Below, one piece after another: positions 10,081-20,436 of a DNA stretch of 64,000 bases. The notes beneath the pieces were generated by a model. It was not told where the DNA came from. It ran no database searches and was given only the letters and a program-made list of their open reading frames with translations. Where the stretch lies: the NCBI GenBank assembly GCA_963422465.1, contig OY730169.1, positions 2,976,001-3,040,000 of the forward strand, given 5' to 3'. The first letter of the stretch is position 1; every line of letters begins with the position of its first letter. Position numbers and translations under genes: made by a program. The DNA comes from Lichina pygmaea (taxonomy: Eukaryota; Ascomycota; Lichinomycetes; Lichinales; Lichinaceae).

Positions 10081-12210
10081 CTCTGTATACATACCCTTCG
10101 TACGTACGTACGGAGTACGTATGTAACGTTATTTCCGCTATACACCTCGTACGTCACCCACCTCGTACTCCGTACACCTCGTACGTATGTACTGTCATCA
10201 CCACGGAGAACCTGCTGGACAATTTCCATATATAGTACAGTGTGTAAAAGCACAAGATAATGAAAGGTCCATCCAGAACTTCTTTGATGTCTCTTGTGAC
10301 ACACATCTGAAAGTTGTGCAAAAAGAGGTCGGTTTCCTGTGATGCAAGTTCATCGGCAATACAGTACTTGTATGAGTAGCTCTGTACTTGCGCACCAGTA
10401 TGATATAGTATGTACCAGTACATACTGTAGACACTTAACATAGCATGTCTGGACTTCCGTGAAGAAGTTCTTCTAGCAGTATAGAGTAAAAGCTTTCGAA
10501 CCTCTTGCATGTCTTGGGGAAGATATCTCTGAACAGAGATATACTGTAAACAGCAGCACTTAAACATGCTCTTGTCTTCCTAAAAGGACAGTTGACCGGG
10601 ACCAGGTGTCGCGCGCAGTCGTACAAAGTAGGCTAAAGCGGAACTGAGCCAAAAGGCTACCGTCTGGGCTTAGTGCCTGACATCTCCGTACTCGCGATAG
10701 ACTGCACCCGTCTGCCTAGTTCAGGATCTAACCGACTAAGCGCCCGGTCGGGCAACTAGCTCCTGACACCAGGAAACAAAGAGAAGTAGTACTTAGGTGC
10801 TTGTCCACACAATTCCACATGAATGTCAGGCTTGGAATTACATAGTAACATCTCATCTTGCATCCGTCATGCAGATCCTACCCAAGACTGAGTAATATCG
10901 TCACACGACAGACAGAAGAACAGGTGGTATGTTATGTAGAGCACTCCATCCAGCAAAAGTACAAGTATGAGTAAACTAAGTTACAGTACCTACACAGCTT
11001 GAGACAGATGGACAGTAATACATATCTGGTACAACAGTGTTAACACCAACCAGGGTCCTGTGGTATACCTCAGTGACGTTGCACTCGTACTTCGTACCGC
11101 AGAAGGGGACAAGGGTACTCCGGACAGGGCCAAGCTGCTTAGGGATAAATTCTGATAAGTACAACCCCCTCTTGGTCCTAGTGAGTGTCGCACCCTTCAA
11201 CAATACGTACGTATGGGTAGATTCTGCACAAAGAACAGCAACGGAAGCCTTGAAACATCACTAGCAAGCCACCCTTGTATTCTGCGATATACGAAACAAA
11301 GCAAACGACGGCTGGTGTGACAGATGCGCCCGGCCGGTGGGCTTTGGTGATGCCGGGCACCTGCGCCGAACGGTGACAATCACTGCACCACAGCACCACA
11401 GGGGCACTCACTGGCACTGTACGGCACCTTTCCTACGGCACGGTATACAGTCCCTTGCATCACTACGGCGGACTGCGGGGCGGTCTGTCATCGGCTTTGC
11501 GACAAAGGCTCTTGTGACTTACGACAATGTTTCTGCGTCTGTCTAGATTGCGCCGAGGTGGAAGAAGTATCATCGGAAGTGATGGCAGATCTTGCAGTAC
11601 ACTTATGATCTCAGAACGACAGACTGCGCCAATCGGCCACGGACTGCAGCCGTTGAGTTACAGCATCATGCTTGGACAGTCACATGGCGGCCGGCAGCAG
11701 GAAGGTCACAGTCGCACACGGCACCTCAAACACGCTACGTAATCCAACGTACTGTACGGAAGTACGGAAGGTACCTTCCGTACGTACTTACGTACGAGTA
11801 CGTAACGTACTTCGGTACGTACGAAGTACGTCAACGCATCTTCGCCGTTCTAGCTGGACTCGGACGAAGGAATGTTGCCAGACCAGTTGCCCACATTCTC
11901 GCTCTTCCTTATCATCCACCGTCTGCCCCTCCATTCCGCTGCCGGGGCGTACGGACGGTGACCTCCCCTTGGCTGGAAGAGGCCCGCTAGCGCACCGCAC
12001 CGCCGGTCCTGCTATGGCAGCTTAGGCAGTCGACTCTCACGACCGCCCTCGACTCGGTATTTATCGTCCTGTCGCCATGATGAGGAACTTCCTTCCCCCC
12101 AACGCCCCGTAGACGCCTTCGACGAAAGGCTGTCCTGTACCTTGTGGCTGAACGACCGTCATCGACAGGAACACTTCGGCCCTTGCACCCGCTCCTCCCG
12201 GGCAACGATC
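10081..12210. other. Gene-free spacer rich in TACGTA palindromes
   Basis: No coding sequence is supportable. Dense palindromic words occur at 10096-10200 and 11750-11840, including a perfect 22-bp palindrome at 11762-11783 centred on GGTACC. A 57-bp block at 10702-10758 recurs at 35731-35786. The last few hundred bases probably carry the promoter of the glycosyltransferase gene. Confidence 0.5.
10702..10758 (+). repeat. Dispersed 57-bp repeat, copy A
   Basis: It runs CTGCACCCGTCTGCCTAGTT through CGGTCGGGCAACTA and matches 35731-35786 with one gap and about a dozen differences. Copy B contains the small inverted pair CTTAGTC/GACTAAG, which could form a hairpin. The family is unidentified; it is probably the edge of a mobile element. 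Confidence 0.55.
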
Positions 12211-14144
12211 ATGGAGTTCCGCGCGCGCCGGTTCAAGATCGGTGCCTTGACCCTGACGGCCATGATACTGGCCTACTCGGTGCTCAACTGGTACTACTCG
12301 GATCGTCATCTTGACTTCCAGAGCCTGCGTTTTCCCGAGAGCATCAAACCCGGTTCGTGGTCGCGTCTTCTGCCCTCTCATCTGCCTCTACACGATGCCG
12401 TCCCCGCCGTCGGCGCCGCAACGACGGCGACGGTGACGACGACGGCAACGGTCGCTCCCCCGAGCGGCACGCCGTCGCCGCCCCAGAGTCTGGCCGTCGC
12501 TGCGTCGCCCGGCCCGAACGGGACCGACGGGACGGCCGATGGCGTCAGCGAGGAGATCATCAAGCCGTCGACGGACGGTGCCACCGTCGAGGTCGCCCAC
12601 CGCCCCACCATCGCGAAGATCACCATCATGTTCGGAAACGACAATCCCACCTACGAACGCGCCCTCAAGACCCACGAGGTGCACAATCGCATCCACGGGT
12701 ACCCTGTCCACGTGCTCCGCCAGCAGATCCTGTACGACGTCTGGACGAAGCCGGCCTACATCCTGTCCGTGCTGCTCAAGGAGCTCACCAAGCCCGAGAG
12801 CGAGCGCCTGAAATGGCTGCTGTAAGCATCTCGCGCCGAGGAGCCCCCTCCCTCCCTCTCTCTCTCCCGGGCTCCCGGGCAGAAATCGACGACCGGGGAC
12901 GGCGGTCGAGGGAGAAGACGGACGAAGCTGACGCACGGCCGGCCCCGGCTTGAAGGTGGTTCGATGCCGACACCGTGCTCATGAACCCGAACATCCCCCT
13001 CGACATCTTCCTGCCGCCGGACGAGTTTGACCAGATCCACCTGCTCGTGACCAACGACCGCAACGGCCTCAACAACGGCGTCTTCCCGATCCGGGTCCAT
13101 CCGTGGTCGGTCGCGCTCATGTCCGCCGTCGTCGCCTTCACCACCTTCCGACCCGACGTCGAGCTCGTCTTCCGCGACCAGTCCGCCCTCAGCGAGGTCT
13201 TGAAGGAGGAGCCCTTCCGCGACCACGTCCTGCGCCTGCCGCAGCGCTGGTTCAACGCCTACGTCTCCGGCGCCCTGAACGAGACGATGCAGGCCCACCA
13301 GGTGAGGCGCGGCGACCTGCTCGTCCACTTCGCCGGCATCATCCACCGAGAGCGCTACATGCAGAAGTGGCTCGACACCGCCGAGAAGCACCTGCCCGAG
13401 TGGGAGCTCGACCTCGTGCACTCGTCCTACCCGGGCGAGATCAAGGAGTACTGGGCCGAGCGCCACGCCGAGGCCGAGGCTGCCAAGGAGCAGCTCCGGA
13501 CCGCCACCGAGTCGGCCCGCCAGCTGCTGCGGCTGAACGAGATGCAGCTGGACGCCTTCCGGGACCGGCTCGGCGAGGAGGAATCCAAGGCGATCGCCGA
13601 GAAGGTCGACGTCCTGCGCAAGGCCGTGGACGAAGGCGGCCACGACGTGGAATCCATCCACAAGGCCGTCGACGAGCTCGAGGAGGTGAGTGATCGCGAG
13701 CGGTCCTGCGGTCCCGGACGGCCGTGTCTCCCTCCGACGATGGCACGCTGATCGGGTGAACGGGAAAAACCCCTGCCCCTGCAGGCTCGGACGAACCTCC
13801 TCCGACTCGTCCAACAGGCCAAGCGAGACGCCATCAAGGCGGCCTACGTCGCCATCTACGAGTCGGAGAACGAGGTGGTCAACGCCGAAGACCCGGCCCT
13901 CGAGGCCGAGAGCCACGCGCTCGAGGAGCGCATGGAGCGGCTGCGGAAGCTGCTCGTCGAGAAGCCCGACGACACCGACGCCGTCCGACGCGAGACGGAC
14001 GAGCTACGCCGCGCCACCGGCATCATGGCACCCAAGATCCACCAGCAGGGTATCACGACGACGCCCGAGGCCGGGTCGGCCACGGGGACGCAGCCGGCGG
14101 ACGGTTCGGAACCGCCCGCGGCCGGCGAGGACCATCCGGCATGA
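12211..14144 (+). CDS. GT34 glycosyltransferase (MNN10/GMA12 type)
   Basis: Exons 12211-12821, 12956-13685 and 13785-14144 (introns of 134 and 99 bp with GTAAGC..GAAG and GTGAGT..GCAG ends) encode 566 aa. A short cytoplasmic tail and one membrane segment (about residues 10-27, GALTLTAMILAYSVLNWYY) make it a type II Golgi protein. A Thr/Pro/Ala-rich stem follows, then the catalytic domain: KITIMFGNDNPTYERALKTH, VWTKPAYILSVLLKEL, and the metal-binding DxD as WFDADT (Asp207 and Asp209), created across intron 1. Further matches are LVTNDRNGLNNGVFPIRVHP, FRDQSAL and QRWFNAY, all typical of alpha-1,2/1,6 galactosyl- and mannosyltransferases of family GT34. The expected role is adding sugars to N-glycan outer chains. 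A C-terminal extension of more than 200 residues (from about 330) is highly charged and helical, which is longer than in yeast homologues. Confidence 0.88.
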
Positions 14145-15431
14145 TCGTCCGCCCGCCTCGGTCTCTTTGCCTCGACGCATCTGGCTCGTCCGGTCCATCC
14201 CCATCCCTCCCGCGTCGGGTCGCGCTCGTTCGATCCGACGGGCACGAAATCTCACCCGATGCCATCAGTCTGGTCATGGCGCGTCGGCTCTTCATCGTCG
14301 TCGTCGTATCCCGGTGTCGAGCGGGGTATCGTCCTGCTTATCGGTCGTCAACGTCCCGTGCATATCGGTACCCTCCCCGCAGAAGCTGCTGCAGCAACGT
14401 CATGTTGTTTCGGCATCTTTCTGTCATCCCCGACTGCGATGGTCGGCTCGACGGGCGAGCTCTCGGTCGTTGGGCTTTGCTAGATTCTCCTTTTCCTTGC
14501 CATTTACGTTCATGTTTATCTCCGTTCAGATTTCTTCCTTGGACGCATCTCGAGCGAACCTGTCATACGTGGCCGTCATTCGTCATCTCCATCCTCCGTG
14601 CCCATGCGGACACCTCTCCGAACCTATAATCCATCGTCCCCCAACCACTCCCTCGTCTCCACCCAACCCCTCCGATCTCCATCTCCATCTATCTCCGACG
14701 ACGACGTTCTTCGCATCTCATCACGTCTCATCTGCATCCTTCGATCTTCTCCACATTCCTCTTTTTGGGCAGCCAGATTCAAGTCGCTCTTGACCTCTCC
14801 GTGGCGCCGGGCTGGCTTCGACACGACCGGAAGGGGGAACAGGTTTGCTGTGGCACGGCGTTTGGAAACACGAAAGCTATAGATGCCGAGGCCCAGCACT
14901 GCCCTGTCACGACATTGTTGTTTGCTATCACGCCACGGTCGGACAGATGCGGCGCAGGTCTGGTGTTGGGCGAAATACAAGATAGAGCTGGACACGCGAC
15001 GGCGACGGCCACAGCGCAAGGCGCTTTCCCCTCGTCTCTCACGATCGAAGAAGAAGACTTGCATAGAAGAAAAGCACGCTGTTGCTGCTAATACCACTCG
15101 AACAACACTCCTTCGTCCAACACTACAACTCCAGCATCAGCATCAAACACAATCGATCGTCAACCCAAGCTTCTCCCGCCCGAAGATCTAATCATCTACA
15201 CACAAGTCCAACCCAAAAGTTGTCATCTGTCCACGCACCTGACGAGTAAGTATCACCCTGTGCCCGCGCCTCGGAGGTACGTAGCAACGGCAATCGACCA
15301 ACGTCATCTCATCTGTATAAACCTATCAAAAGGCGGGTTCATCAACAACCTGAGCTTCTCCCAAGCTTCTCCCCAACTCGACGTCTAATCATCTACGCAC
15401 AAGTCCAACCCAAAATTCGTAGCTGTCGTAG

Positions 15432-15469
<38 letters not shown>

Positions 15470-16372
15470 TGTCTGTGTCTGTCTGTCCGTCTGTCTGTCT
15501 ATGCACATGACGAGTACAGTACGACCCTATAAGTACCCTGACCCCACCGACGGTGAGGAACGGGAAATCATCTTGTCTGTTGATTTCTGGAGTTGCTCGG
15601 TGGTACAGTAAGTTTACTTGTAGGCCCCGTAGTTGGCCAATCTACCGTGGTGTTGCTGTAATCAGTGTGGTGTGGGGGTACCGTAATCAGCCGTCCAGTC
15701 ATGTATTTGTCCAGTCCTGTACTCCGTACTTCCGTACTCCGTACGTATCACTGCCTTGTCCTATCCCAGCCAAGTCCAATCCAATCCAATCCAATCCAAT
15801 CCAATCCAATCATGTTTCGATCAGTCCCCGTCCGGTCCAATCCGGTTCAGGTCCGATCGGTTTCAGTTCAGGCCCGATCGGTTTCAATTCAGCCCCACTT
15901 CTGTACGATGTGCACTTACCCCGGTACCGTACGTAGTACAAACGTACCGTACAGTACGTTACGTACCGTACCTACGGTATTGAGCAAGGGGACAAACGTT
16001 GGGAGTCTGATCATGCTGTATTACCGTACGGAGTAAAACTCCTGGTGCAACGGTGCTGACTTGCGGTACCAATCACACCAATTGCACAGATTGCATGCAT
16101 TGCATGCATTGCACTAGAAAAGCCCTGGTCGATTGATCAATCTGATCATACTGTAGAACTCCTGGTGCAACGGTGCTGACTTGCGGCACCAATTACGCCA
16201 ATTGCACAGATTGCATACATTGCACAGATTGCATCGCACTAGAAAAGCCTGGTCGATTGATCAATCTGAACATGCCGCCGCTGCTGCTGCTGCTGCTGCT
16301 GCTGTCTGCCTGCATATGTTCATATCTTCATGGAGTACGCATGTAGCTCCACCGGTATTAAGCCCCCGAATA
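14145..16372. other. Gene-free spacer with microsatellites and a 120-bp tandem duplication
   Basis: It contains (GTC)n at 15431-15468, TGTC repeats to about 15505, six CCAAT-type pentamers at 15777-15810, TACGTA clusters at 15905-15975 and a tandem duplication at 16037-16272. Just downstream of the glycosyltransferase stop it is probably 3' UTR. No gene is supportable. Confidence 0.5.
16037..16272. repeat. Tandem duplication, 120-bp unit
   Basis: Unit 1 (16037-16156) and unit 2 (16157-16272) both begin AACTCCTGGTGCAACGGTGC and share TTGCACAGATTGCAT and GGTCGATTGATCAATCTGA. The period is exactly 120 bp, with small internal changes in the number of TTGCATGCA words. A (GCT)n run follows at 16277-16303. 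Confidence 0.8.
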
Positions 16373-18222
16373 TCACCCTTCGTCGATACCTGTCCCCCCT
16401 CCGGTAGGCGGTCGATAGTGCTGCATGTGCGACTGCTGCAGGTGCGACGACGGCTGGGACGAGGCTTTGCCGGGCTTGACCTCGAGACCAGCCGAGGCGA
16501 TGTTGAGGATCATGAGCCGTAACCGAGCCATCTGCTCGTAGCGTTTGGCCATGGCCAAGACTTCGTCTTGCAACTGCTCGCGCGGGTGGAATTCTTGCGA
16601 GATGAGAAGCTGTGGAAAAAGGGTGTGAGCTTTGGATTTGATTGATGAGGCGATTGACGGAGTGATTGAGGGAAGGGGTAGCGGGGTTCTTTTGGCAGAG
16701 GAGAGGAAAAGAAAAGGGCAAGGAGAGAAGAGGGAAAGAATAGAGAACATAGAAGAGAAAAAAAAAAGGGAACCCCTCCGAAAATGCCTTACCCTATTCT
16801 GAGCATCGATCCTTGCCTTGAGACTCCCGTGCCGGATCATCTCGACCAGCTCATCCTCCATCTCCGACTCGGTCGTGACAAAGGCCTGGGCCATGCTGGC
16901 GAGGGAGACGGACCGGTAGGGGACGAAAGAGCCGATGATGCTCTTGGAGCGGATGAGGCCGAGCAGCTGGCCGACCTGGCCGCGGAGGTGGAGGTCGAGC
17001 ATGAAGTCGGTGCGGTGCGCGCTCAGCACGGCCAGGCACTGCGAGAACTTGGAGCCGCAGAAGAACGAGATGGCGCGGCGGATGTGCGGCTCGAGCTCGA
17101 GGTGGGCCCGGAACGAGGCGTTGTCGAGCACCTTCTGCGGCAGCTCGGTGCGGTGCATCGTCGCGAGCGCGCACAGGCCGCCGTACACGGCCACGTCGTT
17201 CGCCGTCACCACCTCGTTGAAGGACGTGCCGAGCGACGAGTCGACGCGCAGGAAGCTCAGGGCCGCCTCGCGATAGATGCCGCTGCACATCTGCGCCAGC
17301 CCAAGCGCGGCGTGGAGTCGCGACTGCAGCTTCGTGTCGTCCTCGCCCTTGAGCGCGTGGCCCCGCACCTTGTGCACCTGCGACTGCACCGCCATCCAGT
17401 TCTTGTCCTCGATCGCCACGAGGATGATCTTCATCGCCATGTCGGCCAGGTGCTTCGGCGACGTGCAGTAGTCGCGCATGCGGTGCAGCGTTTGGAACGA
17501 CCGTTGCAGCTCGCCCGTGGCGTGGTAATGCAGCCCGAGGTCTTCGTTGCCCATCTAGACGGCGCCGAGCAGACCAACCCCATCCTTCCGCGTCAGCATC
17601 GACCATCCACGACGGGAACAGACGGAGACACGTCGCCGTACCCGTATGCTCTCCTTGATCAGGTTGTTCTTGTACCGCTTCAACTCGGCCTCCATGCGCT
17701 CCGCCGCCGCCTCGCCCTCCTTCGTCATCGTGTCGACCCACGATCGATCGGGCTCGGCCTCGGGGTCGTCAGGCGCCAGAGCCGCGAGTCGCTCGACCGC
17801 CTGGACGTATCGCTTCACATCTTTGCCCCTCTTTGCCTCTCGCACGGCCGCCCTGCTAGCCTCGAGCGCGAGGTAGGTCGAGTGGGAGCCGATCAAGCCA
17901 AGACGTGCGTACCGGGTACGGCCTTATCGGCAACAGGGACATAGACATGCGACGGTCAGTTGTGGGATCGAGGCAACGGACAGCAAAGACCCGTCGCCGG
18001 CGAGCCCGGTCGTACCTTCGTAGTTGGCGATGTATGTGTCGAGATCGAACTTCGGGGGGCCTTTGACGGTACCGTTCAGTCAGTCAGTCATTCCTTCATG
18101 CTTCCCAGAGCGTAAGCCCTTGGAAGAACAACATTATCGTCTGTCTTACCGTCGACCATTGCTGTCGCATTCTGTTTGCTAGACCCGGTGGCGGCGACGG
18201 AGATCTGGTGTGTGCTCGCCAT
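16373..18222 (-). CDS. CSN1: COP9 signalosome subunit 1 (PCI-domain protein)
   Basis: Five exons: 18150-18222, 18016-18060, 17642-17922, 16793-17554 and 16373-16609, giving 465 aa; introns are 89, 93, 87 and 183 bp. The joined N-terminus reads KFDLDTYIANYEG then RTRYARLGLIGSHSTYLALE, the family hallmark; the match continues across the third junction (LIKESIR-MGNEDLGLHYH) and in TLHRMRDYCTSPKH. The C-terminal third is the PCI domain (about residues 305-420, SIIGSFVPYRSVSLASMAQA and ARIDAQNR-LLISQEF). CSN1 is a scaffold subunit of the complex that removes Nedd8 from cullins; in Aspergillus the complex is needed for light-dependent development. The start at 18222 is the only ATG that gives the short leader MASTHQISVAATG. 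The tail ends in a Gly/His-rich stretch, and the length is normal for fungal CSN1. Confidence 0.9.
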
Positions 18223-18607
18223 GGTGAAAGGGCGGGCTATCTACAGTCTCTGGATCTCGAGATGGTGCTGGGAGAGAGAGGTCATGTCTGGCACCGAAGC
18301 CGTAAATCTTCAAAATGGTCCATCGGAGGCTGGATGTGTTGGATTTTTACGTTATTTGGGCATTGGCCCCTGCGTAGCACAGTAGCGGTACGTAACGTAC
18401 CTAAGTACGCTTTGTTTCCCGCCAAGTGATCCATGGCATCCGTTCAGCCTCCGACAAAAGCCGGCTCCTTTTCACTTCGTGGGATTTTGATGGTATTTAA
18501 CATGCATCCATTCGCCAACCCATATTTATAGCCAAAGACGTAATATACATCACTTTCGTTGGGTATCTTACATGCATGGCCGATGCCATGCGGTCGAGAC
18601 ACCCCAG

Positions 18608-18652
<45 letters not shown>

Positions 18653-18700
18653 CCTGGACGGAGCTCACTCCCCCGTCTCGTTCGATCAAACGGTCGTTTA
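18223..18700. other. Spacer between CSN1 and GH32 with a (CAG)n tract
   Basis: The region is 5' of CSN1 and 3' of the GH32 gene. A (GCA)n run of about 14 triplets at 18609-18650 lies in the probable 3' UTR of GH32. A TACGTAACGTACC word lies near 18388. Confidence 0.5.
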
Positions 18701-20436
18701 TTAGGACGGGCTCGTCGCGTTTGTCCAACCGCTCCTGAGACTCCATATGGACGCTCTGACTTGGACTTCCGGGTCCAAGTCCGCCGTCGCGAGGTAGACC
18801 GTGTCGAGCCGCTGCTGAGGGAAGAAGGTGATGGTGGCGCTCTGCTCGCCGCCGTCCAGGAAAACCTCGAGGATGGTTCGGTCGATGACGCCCTCGACGG
18901 ACCATCGTCCCTCGGAGAGCAGATTGTTGGTCGAGAACTTGTCCGTCATGAACGGATTGTCGAAGCCGCGCACGTTGCCGCGATCGAGCCAGAATGGCAT
19001 GTCGCCGCCGAAGAAGAAGCCGCCCCTGACGGACTCGCCCGAGACGGAGGACGCGAAGGTGAAGTTGGCCGTGCCGGTCGTGTTGACGGTCGGGATGCCC
19101 GAGACGTCGATCTTGAAGTAGACTGCGCCGGAGCCGTCGGTGCCGTAGTCGCAGAACAGGGAGTCGTTCTCGAGAGAGTCGCTGCTGGCCAGCTCCTTCT
19201 CCTTGACGGGCTCGAGGTCCAAGAACGGCCTGCTGTGCAGGGCCCAGCCGGTGCGCGTGATCTTGGTCAGGAAGTTGGAGCGCGGCAAGCTCTGAACGCT
19301 GCGCCAGCCCTCGAGCTCGCCCGTCGGCACGACCTGGCTGTACTGCCAATTGCTTGCCCACGCGATCGACACGAGGTCCTCGCCGGCCGGGGTGTTGTAG
19401 AAGAAGCCACCGGCGTAGTTGTCCTTGCCAAAGTCGGCGATGCGGGCGGCGCCGTCGACGGCCTCGAAGTGTGTGCCGTTGAAGTCGCCGGGGAAGAACT
19501 CGGTGATGGAGCCACCGAGGGGAGCGCCGGGGTTGATGGACAGCAGCATGATCCAGACGCATCCCTCGTACTTGTACGAGCCGTCTGGCTGCTGCGATCG
19601 GTACGGGATCTCGGCCAGGATGGGCACCTCGTACTGCAGACCGAGCAGGCCCTCGTTCGTGAAGTTCGACACGTGCGTCCAATCCTTAAGGTCGGGCGAG
19701 GTGTAGATGGCGATGACGAAGTCCTGCGAGAAGGTGATGACCTGGATCCACCGGCTGGTGGGCTCGTGCCAGAACACCTTCGGGTCGCGGAACTGGTTCG
19801 AGCCCTCCTCGAGGACGGGGTTGCCAGCGTAGTTCGTGAAGGTGTAGCCGTTGTCGTACGAGTAGGCCAACCGCTGGTCCTGTTCGATCTCGGTGTTGTA
19901 GGTGTAGACGGCAACGACACCGTTGGTCATGTTCGGGAAGAAGCCCGAGGTGTTGTCTGGGTCGAGCACGACGCAGCCGGAGAAGACTCCGTCGCCTCGG
20001 TTGTCGGGGAACAGGGCGATGGGCTGATTCTCCCACGTGTAGAGATCCCGCGAGGTCGCGTGGCCCCAGTGCTGGTTGCCGGCGACGATGTCGGTGGGGT
20101 TGTCTGGGGCAAGCATCGAGTCAGCATCTCACCCCCGGCGGCGGATGGCTCGGCCGACGGCCGGTCGCCGTCGTTCTCAAGCCGAAAGACCGCAACGGCA
20201 CCGCGTCGGCGTAGTGGTCACTCACATTGATAGTATAGATGCCAGACGCCCTCGTTGTCTACGAACATGCCGTTAGGGTCGTTCATGAAGCCCTGTGGGG
20301 GGCTGTAGTGGATCTGGGGCCGAAGCGCCCCGCTGTAGTCCCCCTCGATGACGACGCCGCGGGGACCGGGCTCGTTGGCCTGGGCCCGAGCGAGCGCCAG
20401 CGCGCCGAGGACGGCGCTGATGGAGGTGAGCAACAT
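18701..20436 (-). CDS. Secreted GH32 beta-fructofuranosidase (invertase type)
   Basis: Two exons, 20226-20436 and 18701-20103, with a 122-bp intron (GTGAGT..CCCCAG) give 537 aa. The start at 20436 yields a signal peptide ([20 protein letters not shown]); an upstream in-frame ATG at 20583 would bury it. GH32 landmarks: nucleophile Asp53 in [12 protein letters not shown] motif [11 protein letters not shown] (Asp177), and the acid/base Glu229 in QYEVP. Also present are [28 protein letters not shown] and IAWASNWQY, which are invertase-type sequences. It should hydrolyse sucrose, perhaps inulin or fructans, outside the cell. In the usual ECP motif Cys is replaced by Val230; the catalytic Glu is kept, so activity is expected, but pH optimum or transfer activity may differ. 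A C-terminal beta-sandwich runs to the end. The gene looks intact. Confidence 0.92.

Noticed and set aside
13690-14793. Plus-strand frame of 367 codons overlapping the GT34 gene
   Set aside because: It is the shifted frame of exon 3 running into the 3' UTR; Ser/Arg/Pro-rich with no motif.
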